Program-made: the position numbers and the translations under genes
The notes under the pieces: model-generated
What the model was told of the DNA's origin: nothing
Databases searched by the model: none
The model's input: only the letters and a program-made list of their open reading frames with translations
Part shown: positions 19,882 to 27,592 of the stretch, one piece after another
Position numbering within the stretch: position 1 is the first letter of the stretch
Layout: each line of letters begins with the position of its first letter
Assembly: GCA_902596785.1 (NCBI GenBank)
Contig: CACJVG010000001.1
Location: 60,442 to 124,441 of the forward strand
Length of the DNA stretch: 64,000 nucleotides
Direction of reading: 5' to 3'
Source of the DNA: an uncultured Pelagibacteraceae bacterium
GTDB taxonomy: Bacteria > Pseudomonadota > Alphaproteobacteria > Pelagibacterales > Pelagibacteraceae

Positions 19882-20952
19882 TTACTTAGGTATATCTCCT
19901 TCAACACCTTTAACGTAAGTCATCATTCCTGCAAGCATTCCATCATCTGCAGTTTTTCCTTCTGCTACCATTAAATTACCTTTCTGGTCATAAATTGGTC
20001 CAGTGAAAGAATGAACTTTACCAGATGCTAAATCTGCTTGAAGTTTTTTAACTTTTGATCTTAGGTCAGCTGGCATTTGTGAATCTAAATCTGATATCAC
20101 AACCATACCATCCCCAATACCATGCCAAGTATCTTTTTGATTCCATGTACCGTTCGCAACAGCTTTAACTCTGTCCACGTAATATGGCCCCCAATTGTTT
20201 TCAACTGAAGTCAATACAGCTTTAGGAGCAAACTTGTCCATATCACTTGCTTGTCCAAAAGCATATACTCCAGCTTTTTCAGCCATTTGAACAATAGCGG
20301 TACTATCTGTATGTTGAGCAATTACATCAGCACCTTGATCGATTAAAGCTTTTGCTGCCTCTGCTTCTTTACCTGGATCGTACCAAGTGAAAGCCCAAAC
20401 AATTTTAGTTTTAATATTTGGGTTAACTTTTTGAGCCGCTAAAGTAAATGAATTGATACCCCTGATAACTTCAGGAATTGGAAAAGATGCAACATAACCA
20501 ATAACATTTGATTTTGTCATAGTTCCAGCAATTGTTCCTAAGATAGTTCTACCTTCGTAGAATCTAGCTGCGTATGTTGAAACATTTGCATGTTCTCTTT
20601 TGTATCCAGTAGCGTGTTCAAATTTTACATTTGGAAACTCTTTTGCAACTTTGTTAGTTGGATTCATGTATCCAAAACTAGTTGTAAAGATAATGTCATG
20701 ACCAGAATTAGCTAATTGTCTAAGAACCCTCTCAGCATCAGCGCTTTCTGGAACACCTTCTACGTAAGTTGTTTTAAATCCGGCAGCTTCAACAGCTTTT
20801 CTACCCACATCATGCTGATATGTCCATCCATGGTCACCAGTTGGACCAATATAAACGAATGCTGCTTTCACATCCTTTGCTATTGCAGCTACAGTCAATG
20901 TAAATAATAAAACTAAAGAAGAGACGAAAGAACGAATAAATATTTTATGCAT
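19882..20952 (-). CDS. BMP-family ABC transporter substrate-binding protein (purine nucleoside/base)
   Basis: Signal peptide; AAFVYIGPTGDHGWTYQHDVGRKAVE...HDIIFTTSFGYMNP...GVYAFGQASDM. Confidence 0.93.
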   Translation of the reverse strand: MHKIFIRSFVSSLVLLFTLTVAAIAKDVKAAFVYIGPTGDHGWTYQHDVGRKAVEAAGFKTTYVEGVPESADAERVLRQLANSGHDIIFTTSFGYMNPTNKVAKEFPNVKFEHATGYKREHANVSTYAARFYEGRTILGTIAGTMTKSNVIGYVASFPIPEVIRGINSFTLAAQKVNPNIKTKIVWAFTWYDPGKEAEAAKALIDQGADVIAQHTDSTAIVQMAEKAGVYAFGQASDMDKFAPKAVLTSVENNWGPYYVDRVKAVANGTWNQKDTWHGIGDGMVVISDLDSQMPADLRSKVKKLQADLASGKVHSFTGPIYDQKGNLMVAEGKTADDGMLAGMMTYVKGVEGDIPK

Positions 20953-21030
20953 AAATTTATTTCCCCTTTTGATTTTTTAATAAAATTAAATTTAGATTAA
21001 ATTATCTAAAAAAAAATAATTATTTTAGAA

Positions 21031-21963
21031 TTAATTGTCTTTATGAAAAGATTTCCCCAGAGAACTAGGAGTACTTAGCCTAATTTTTCTACTATCACGA
21101 GAAATTACAACTAAAACTATTATTGTAACGATGTAAGGTAGGGCTGTTAAAAATTGCACAGGAATTCTTACTCCAATTGCTTGCATATGAAACTGAATGA
21201 TTGTTAGCCCACCAAAAATCATAGCACCAATCAATATTTTAATTGGGTTCCATGTTGAGAAAACCACTAGAGCTAATGCGATCCAACCTCTTCCGCCTGT
21301 CATATTTTCAATCCACTGTGGAGTATAAATCATTGATAAATATGCACCAGCAAGTCCACTCATTGCACCTCCGTAAAGAATACATAAGTAACGAACTAAC
21401 CTTACTTTTATTCCTTGATTAGATGCTGAAACAGGAGAGTCTCCCACAGCTCTTACTATTAATCCTATTTTTGTTTTTTTTAAAAAATAGTTAGTCATGA
21501 AAGGTAGAGCAAAAGCAAAATAAAAAACAATTGAATGTCCAAATAATATTGGACCTATAAGTGGTATTGTATCTTTTAAACTTTCAAATAAAATGGGAAA
21601 TTCTTTTCCAGGAATTCCTACAAAATTTTTTCCTATCATTGCCGATATTCCAATTCCAAATATGGTAAGAGCTAAACCAGTAGCTACATGATTTGTAATT
21701 AATGTTTGAGTTAGGAATGCAAAAATAGATGAGATTAAAACCCCAGCTAACATTGCCCCAAAAATTGCAATAATTAAACTTCCTGTAACAGTCATTAATG
21801 CGAAACCTGAAATAGCACCAATGATCATCATTCCCTCAACACCGAGGTTTAAAACTCCAGACCTTTCTGTAATTAGTTCGCCACAAGAAGCTAAAATCAA
21901 AGGAACAGCGGAGGCCATGATTGATGCAATTATCAGTCCAATAAAATTTATATCGATGATCAT
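21031..21963 (-). CDS. ABC transporter permease (BMP-linked)
   Basis: AVPLILASCGELITERSGVLNLGVEGMMIIGA is typical of nucleoside ABC permeases. Confidence 0.93.
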   Translation of the reverse strand: MIIDINFIGLIIASIMASAVPLILASCGELITERSGVLNLGVEGMMIIGAISGFALMTVTGSLIIAIFGAMLAGVLISSIFAFLTQTLITNHVATGLALTIFGIGISAMIGKNFVGIPGKEFPILFESLKDTIPLIGPILFGHSIVFYFAFALPFMTNYFLKKTKIGLIVRAVGDSPVSASNQGIKVRLVRYLCILYGGAMSGLAGAYLSMIYTPQWIENMTGGRGWIALALVVFSTWNPIKILIGAMIFGGLTIIQFHMQAIGVRIPVQFLTALPYIVTIIVLVVISRDSRKIRLSTPSSLGKSFHKDN

Positions 21964-23024
21964 TTTTTTGAACCTATAAATTTAAATTTGAAAAAGAGTA
22001 GATAGTCAGAAGCAAGAAGAAAAAATAAAATCATTCCTTGAAAAACCTGACCAGTATATTTTGGTATTTGCATAAATATTTGAGCTGTTTCAGCACCCAG
22101 ATAAGTTATTGCAACAACTAGAGATGCAAAGATGATCCCAACAGGATGTAAACGACCCAAAAACGCAACAATTATCGCAGTAAAACCATAATCTGGAGAA
22201 ATTTCTCTATGAAGTTGTCCAATAGGTCCAGTTATTTCTCCAACTCCAGCTAAACCTGCGCAAGCACCACTTATTAAAAAAACGAGGATGATCATTTTTT
22301 TACCTTTGTATCCGGCATATTTTGCTGTCTTTAAACTAAAACCTGAAACTTTCATTTGGAACCCTAAATACGTTTTATAAAAAACAAACCAACTGATAAC
22401 TACTGCAGCTAAAGCTAAAAATATTCCTGCGTGAATTCTTAGTCCTTCAAATAACAATGGAAGTTTAGCAGAGTCACTGAACTGTCTGGTTTCAGGAAAA
22501 TTAAATCCCTCTGGATTGCTCCAAGGACCAACAACAAGATAGTCCAAAATTAATTTTGAAACATATACCAACATAAGACTTACCAATATTTCATTTGTAT
22601 TAAAGTAAGTTTTTAAGATTGCGGGTATTGATGCATACAACATACCACCGATTGCACCAGCTAAAATTACTATTGGAAGAATGTAAAAACCTTCCTGTTC
22701 ATAAAATAATAACGCAACTCCTCCAGAAACTATCGCCCCAAAAGTTAATTGCCCTTCGGCTCCAATATTCCAGTTATTACTTTTGAAACAAAAAGATAAA
22801 CCTATTGCTATTAAACAAAGAGGTGTGGCTTTTAATAGTAATTCACTGAAACCATATTTATCTGCAATTGGAACTATGAAAAAAAATTTGAGAGCTTCAA
22901 ATGGTTTAAAACCCAAAATAAAAAAAATCAAACCTCCCGCTACTAATGTTAGAAAAATAGCTAACACTGGTGTAAAGAAAAAAATAGCTCTTGATGGTTG
23001 ATCTCTTTTTACGATTTTGATCAA
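21960..23024 (-). CDS. ABC transporter permease (BMP-linked)
   Basis: LLKATPLCLIAIGLSFCFKSNNWNIGAEGQLTFGAI; overlaps neighbouring genes by 4 bp. Confidence 0.93.
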   Translation of the reverse strand: MIKIVKRDQPSRAIFFFTPVLAIFLTLVAGGLIFFILGFKPFEALKFFFIVPIADKYGFSELLLKATPLCLIAIGLSFCFKSNNWNIGAEGQLTFGAIVSGGVALLFYEQEGFYILPIVILAGAIGGMLYASIPAILKTYFNTNEILVSLMLVYVSKLILDYLVVGPWSNPEGFNFPETRQFSDSAKLPLLFEGLRIHAGIFLALAAVVISWFVFYKTYLGFQMKVSGFSLKTAKYAGYKGKKMIILVFLISGACAGLAGVGEITGPIGQLHREISPDYGFTAIIVAFLGRLHPVGIIFASLVVAITYLGAETAQIFMQIPKYTGQVFQGMILFFLLASDYLLFFKFKFIGSKK

Positions 23025-24511
23025 TTTGCTCCTCCCATTAGTATCCCAAGTTTTTCAGAGGTTACTTCTTCAGCATTCATAATTTTTGACAATTTTCCTT
23101 TATGAATTACTGAAATTTTATCACTTAATTTTAATAACTCATCAGTGTCTGTAGATATTAATATAATTGATTTATTTTGTTCATTGATTTTAATCAATGT
23201 TTCGTGGATATAATTTATGGCTCCAACATCTAAACCCCAAGTTGGATTAAAGCAAATTAATAAATCTGGAGATGTTATTAACTCTCTTCCAATAATTAAT
23301 TTCTGCAGATTTCCTCCTGACAAAAATTGACTTTTTAACTCTATGTTATCTGTATTAACATTAAAGTCCGAAATTATTTTTTTTGAATGTTCCTTAATTT
23401 TGTTTTCGTTAATTAATCCATTATTAAAAAAATTTGATGATTTAAAATTGTTTAGAGCCACATTTTCAAAAATTTTCATTTGTGGAATTGCAGCCTGCTC
23501 AAGTCTATCTTCTGGAGAAAAGGCCATCAAATATTCTCTTCTCTCTTGAGGATTTAAATCTCCTATGTAATTATTATTAAATTCTATGCAATTCTTGTCT
23601 GATATAATTTCACCACTTAATACTTGAAATAATTCACTTTGACCGTTTCCTGATATACCAGCAATTCCTAAACACTCACCTCGATTAACAGAAAAATTAA
23701 TATCCATTAAGTTTGTTTCAAAAGGATCTTCACTTGTAAAATTAAGATTAGTTATCTTAATCAATTGATCTGATGAAGTTTTTGCTTTTTTTTTCTTAAT
23801 TGTTTTAAGGTTCTGACCCACCATTTTGTTGGCAAGTGACTCAATATTTTCATTCTTTATTTCACTTACAGAAACTAATTTTCCTCTTCTCATTACAGCA
23901 ACTTCATCACAAAGCTGCATAACTTCCTTTAATTTATGGGTTATATAAATAATTAAAATTCCTTCTTCTGAAAATTTTTTCAAAGATAAGAATAATTCAC
24001 TCGTTTCTTGCTCTGTTAATACTGATGTTGGCTCATCCATAATTAAAACTTTTGGATTTCTTATCAGACATCTAATTATTTCCACTTTCTGTTTTTGACC
24101 TGCTGACAGATTAAGAACAGGAATATCAAGATCAATTGAAAAATTATATTTTTTCATAATTGAATCAATTTTTTCTCTTAAACTTTCCCTTTGTTCATCT
24201 GAGTCTATTATTAAGTTTTCAAATACGGACAAAGTTTCAAAAAGATTAAAATGTTGGAATACCATTCCAATATCATTTTTTTTTGCATCTAATGGCGAAT
24301 TGAGCTTTAGATTATTTTTATTTAAATAAATTTCACCTTCATCAGGAATGATGACGCCTGATAGAATTTTAACTAGTGTAGATTTTCCAGCACCATTTTC
24401 TCCAAGAAGAGCATAAATTTTACCGCTATTAAACTCTAGCGAAACATTATCGTTTGCAACACACCCAGGATATATTTTTGTTACGTTTGAAATTTTAAGG
24501 TTTGTATTCAT
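23021..24511 (-). CDS. ABC transporter ATP-binding protein with duplicated ATPase domains (nucleoside/sugar type)
   Basis: Two ABC domains: GENGAGKSTLVK, LSAGQKQKVEIIRCL; GISGNGQSELFQ, LSGGNLQKLIIGREL. Confidence 0.95.
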   Translation of the reverse strand: MNTNLKISNVTKIYPGCVANDNVSLEFNSGKIYALLGENGAGKSTLVKILSGVIIPDEGEIYLNKNNLKLNSPLDAKKNDIGMVFQHFNLFETLSVFENLIIDSDEQRESLREKIDSIMKKYNFSIDLDIPVLNLSAGQKQKVEIIRCLIRNPKVLIMDEPTSVLTEQETSELFLSLKKFSEEGILIIYITHKLKEVMQLCDEVAVMRRGKLVSVSEIKNENIESLANKMVGQNLKTIKKKKAKTSSDQLIKITNLNFTSEDPFETNLMDINFSVNRGECLGIAGISGNGQSELFQVLSGEIISDKNCIEFNNNYIGDLNPQERREYLMAFSPEDRLEQAAIPQMKIFENVALNNFKSSNFFNNGLINENKIKEHSKKIISDFNVNTDNIELKSQFLSGGNLQKLIIGRELITSPDLLICFNPTWGLDVGAINYIHETLIKINEQNKSIILISTDTDELLKLSDKISVIHKGKLSKIMNAEEVTSEKLGILMGGAN

Positions 24512-24514
24512 TAC

Positions 24515-25105
24515 TTAATTTAATGGTATAGAATTTTCATGTTTATTTTCCTGGTATTGATTTGATAAAGCTTGATATTTTTTTTTAATTTCGTCTAATT
24601 GTTTTAAAACATCTTCTTTTTTTGAAGTAGGTAAATTCTCAATAAGTAAATTTATATTTTGACTTTTCCAATAGGAATTTTCTTTATTATATTCTCCATC
24701 GTTAATTTTAAATACTTCTTTGAGTATATTTAAATCGTGAGGAATTTTAAATTGATCATTTGTTTCAGTATACGGAAACACATAATAAAAATTATCAAAT
24801 CCAGAAAAAGTAATCCCACTCAAGCACATGCTACAAGGCTCATGTGAACTTAAGAAGATGCAGTCTTTTTCATTTGGTCTTGTATTTGCATCTAATTCAT
24901 AAAATTTTTTAAGAGTATGCATTTCTCCATGCCACAATGGATTTTCTATTTCATTGTTTGTGTCTGCAACTACAAGAGATAAATCATCTTTTTTAATTAT
25001 TGCTGCACCAAATATTTTACTACCTCTAGCAACACCTTGTTCAGTTAAGGGTAAAATTTCTTTTGAAAATATATTTAATATTTTTTCTAGGGCTTTTTCA
25101 TTCAT
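24515..25105 (-). CDS. Cytidine/nucleoside deaminase-fold protein in the ABC transporter operon
   Basis: WHGEMHTLKKF and SHEPCSMCLSGITFSGF zinc motifs; 4 bp spacing pattern with the downstream ATPase gene. Confidence 0.85.
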   Translation of the reverse strand: MNEKALEKILNIFSKEILPLTEQGVARGSKIFGAAIIKKDDLSLVVADTNNEIENPLWHGEMHTLKKFYELDANTRPNEKDCIFLSSHEPCSMCLSGITFSGFDNFYYVFPYTETNDQFKIPHDLNILKEVFKINDGEYNKENSYWKSQNINLLIENLPTSKKEDVLKQLDEIKKKYQALSNQYQENKHENSIPLN

Positions 25106-25230
25106 ATGCTTGAACCATCAAATAAAGAACACAATTGTTACTATAATTAAACTCAAATTAATAAGAAATAAATTATTAATACAACTTTAAAGTTAGTAAT
25201 TTATTAAACAAAAAATGTTAATTTAAACTT

Positions 25231-25536
25231 ATGATAAAATTAAAATCAGCAGTAAGCCTTCTAATTATCATTCTTTTTTTTTCAGGGTGTCAAACTGTTA
25301 AAGATAAAACAGATGCTATTGTTGAAAAAGAAAATGAAAAATTAAGTAAATTTCTTGGAAAATCAGCTAGCGAACTTCAGATGGAGCTTGGAAAACCAGA
25401 CGAAGACTTTAAAAATGCTAAAGGGAACTTTGAGTTTGTTTATAATAGTAAAAAATATCTTGTTCCATGTGAGCGAAGGTTTGAAATAAATTCAGAAAAT
25501 ATAGTTGTGGGTTTTGTTTCAAACGGGTGTTTTTAA
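25231..25536 (+). CDS. Small lipoprotein of unknown function
   Basis: Lipobox IILFFSGCQTVKD; SASELQMELGKPDEDF segment. Confidence 0.7.
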   Translation: MIKLKSAVSLLIIILFFSGCQTVKDKTDAIVEKENEKLSKFLGKSASELQMELGKPDEDFKNAKGNFEFVYNSKKYLVPCERRFEINSENIVVGFVSNGCF

Positions 25537-25673
25537 ATTTATTGGTTGAAATAAATCTGTTCATTATAGGTTTTTTTTACTATTTTAAATGGAGTTATTC
25601 TAAACTACTTAGTTTTTTTATATTAATTCATAGTCAGTAATGTAACGTCTATTTAGTTAACGACGGAGGTTAT

Positions 25674-26996
25674 ATGGCTTCAAGAAAAACAAAAGTGGGC
25701 TCTACAAACAGTCCAGACAAGAAACTTCCATTAAATAAATCCATACCTTTAGGAATTCAGCACGTACTAGCAATGTTTGCTGGTAATATAACTGTTCCTA
25801 TTATTGTGGCTGGAGTTTTTGGTCAAACGCCGGAACAAAAAATATTTTTGATTCAAATGGCTTTGTTTGTTGCGGGTGTTGCAACAATTATCCAAACAGT
25901 TGGATACAAAGAAATTGGTGCAAGACTTCCTATTGTTCAAGGAACCAGTTTTGCATTTATACCAATCATGCTACCATTTAAAGCAGCAGGATTAGGTGCA
26001 GTATTTACAGCAGCGTTCATTGGAGGAATTTTTCAAATTTTTATTGGAAAAGTTTTAAAACCAATAAGACATCTATTCCCACCATTAGTCACTGGTATAG
26101 TTGTATTAATGATCGGATTTAGTTTGCTTAAAGTTGGTTTTATGTATGCTGGTGGAGGTGGATGGTTAATGAACAATAAACCTGAAATCTTTGCAAATGC
26201 AAATCATTTAACGGTTGCTTTCACAGTGTTTATAGTTGCTATCTTTTTTAATCTAAGAGGTAAAGGAATGGCTTCTGCAGGATCAATTTTAATTGGAATA
26301 GTAGCTGGCTTCATAGTTGCAGCAGCACTAGGAATGGTTAACTACGGCAAAATTGCATCTGCATCATGGTTTGCATTTCCAATGCCACTCCAATATGGAA
26401 TTGATTTTGTACCTGGTGCAATAATTCTAATGTTGTTTATGTCAATTGTTACAACGATTGAAACAATTGGAGACATAAGTGCAACTACAATGGGTGGTGC
26501 TAAACGAGAAGCAACAGATAAAGAAATATCAGGTGGAATTATGGCAGATGGTGTTGGTACTGCATTTGGTGCAATATTTAATGCGATGCCAAATACATCC
26601 TATTCACAAAATGCTGGACTAGTTGCGTTTACAGGAGTGGTAAGTAGGCACGTTGGAACTATTGCAGGAATAGTTTTAGTTCTAATGGGATTATTTCCAA
26701 AATTAGGTGGAATAATTGCAGCAATGCCAGAGTCTGTGATTGGTGGAGCAGCAATCATTATGTTTGGTATGATTGTAGCCGCTGGTATAAAGTTAATTTC
26801 AAGAGCAGAAATGGATCAAAGAAATTTATTAATCTTAGCTCTTTCTTTGTCTTTTGGAATTGGAATGTCATTGCTACCAGACTTTGTGAAAAATATTCCA
26901 GATTTTGGAATAAGTTTAAAATTACTTTTAACAACTGGACTTATACCTGCTGGATTATTAGCATTTGTTTTAAATGCTATAATGGCAAAGAAATAA
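25674..26996 (+). CDS. NCS2 nucleobase:cation symporter (uracil/xanthine permease family)
   Basis: PLGIQHVLAMFAGNITVPIIVAG, IVQGTSFAFIPIM, NAMPNTSYSQNAGLVAFTGV; SD GGAGG at 25665. Confidence 0.95.
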   Translation: MASRKTKVGSTNSPDKKLPLNKSIPLGIQHVLAMFAGNITVPIIVAGVFGQTPEQKIFLIQMALFVAGVATIIQTVGYKEIGARLPIVQGTSFAFIPIMLPFKAAGLGAVFTAAFIGGIFQIFIGKVLKPIRHLFPPLVTGIVVLMIGFSLLKVGFMYAGGGGWLMNNKPEIFANANHLTVAFTVFIVAIFFNLRGKGMASAGSILIGIVAGFIVAAALGMVNYGKIASASWFAFPMPLQYGIDFVPGAIILMLFMSIVTTIETIGDISATTMGGAKREATDKEISGGIMADGVGTAFGAIFNAMPNTSYSQNAGLVAFTGVVSRHVGTIAGIVLVLMGLFPKLGGIIAAMPESVIGGAAIIMFGMIVAAGIKLISRAEMDQRNLLILALSLSFGIGMSLLPDFVKNIPDFGISLKLLLTTGLIPAGLLAFVLNAIMAKK

Positions 26997-27006
26997 TTAA
27001 TTTAAA

Positions 27007-27030
27007 CTTGTGGGGAGAAATCCCCACAAG
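27007..27030 (+). terminator. Strong hairpin just downstream of the NCS2 permease (terminator or 3' stabiliser)
   Basis: CTTGTGGGGA-GAAA-TCCCCACAAG: perfect 10 bp stem with GAAA loop. No clear U-tract follows. Confidence 0.7.
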
Positions 27031-27043
27031 CAAGGTTTAAGAC

Positions 27044-27490
27044 TTATTTAATTTCAATAAGCTTCTTTTTTTTATGTTCTGGAATTATTCTTTCACAAGA
27101 AATTGTTAAAAGACCATCTTTAAGCTCAGCACCATTAACTTTTACATCATCAGCTATAGTGAATGATCTTGCAAATTGTCTTTGAGAAATTCCTTTATGA
27201 ATAATTTCTCCATTAACATCACTGTCCTCAGACTTATTAACTTGTTTTGTTCTAACGGTTAATAAATTGTCCTCGAACTCAACCTCAACGTCTTTTTTGC
27301 TAAAGCCAGCCAATGCTACTTCAATTGCATAGTTGTCTTTACCTGTCTTTCGGATGTTGTATGGTGGATAATTTGACTGCATTGTCAAATTCCCATTTCC
27401 CAACATATTTTCAAATTGGTCGAACATGTCATCAAAACCAATTGAAAAAGGTCTAAGAGAGTTAAATATAGATAGATCCTTACTTGTCAT
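27044..27490 (-). CDS. Small heat-shock protein (Hsp20/IbpA family)
   Basis: PPYNIRKTGKDNYAIEVALAGFSKKDVEVEFEDNLLTVRTK; RQFARSFTIADDVKVNGAELKDGLLTI alpha-crystallin domain. Confidence 0.96.
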   Translation of the reverse strand: MTSKDLSIFNSLRPFSIGFDDMFDQFENMLGNGNLTMQSNYPPYNIRKTGKDNYAIEVALAGFSKKDVEVEFEDNLLTVRTKQVNKSEDSDVNGEIIHKGISQRQFARSFTIADDVKVNGAELKDGLLTISCERIIPEHKKKKLIEIK

Positions 27491-27495
27491 AATAT

Positions 27496-27545
27496 CCTCC
27501 TTTTTTAAGCAAGTTTATTTATGTAAGCCCCATTAGGCGACTTAC
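27496..27545 (-). promoter_or_regulatory. Putative ROSE-like RNA thermometer in the hsp20 5' UTR (two hairpins)
   Basis: Sense strand: GTAAGTCGCCTAATGGGGCTTAC (hairpin 1, 27523-27545), then CTTGCTTAAAAAAGGAGG (27496-27513), in which CUUGCUU can pair with AAGGAG of the SD leaving a bulged G. Confidence 0.5.
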
Positions 27546-27552
27546 CTGGTTT

Positions 27553-27580
27553 ATATGGGAATTAATTTTTTTTTTTCAAG
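27553..27580 (-). promoter_or_regulatory. Sigma32 (RpoH)-like heat-shock promoter for hsp20
   Basis: Sense strand CTTGAAA-N13-TCCCATAT, close to the sigma32 consensus CTTGAAA-N-CCCCATNT. Confidence 0.75.
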
Positions 27581-27592
27581 ATTTAAAATGTA

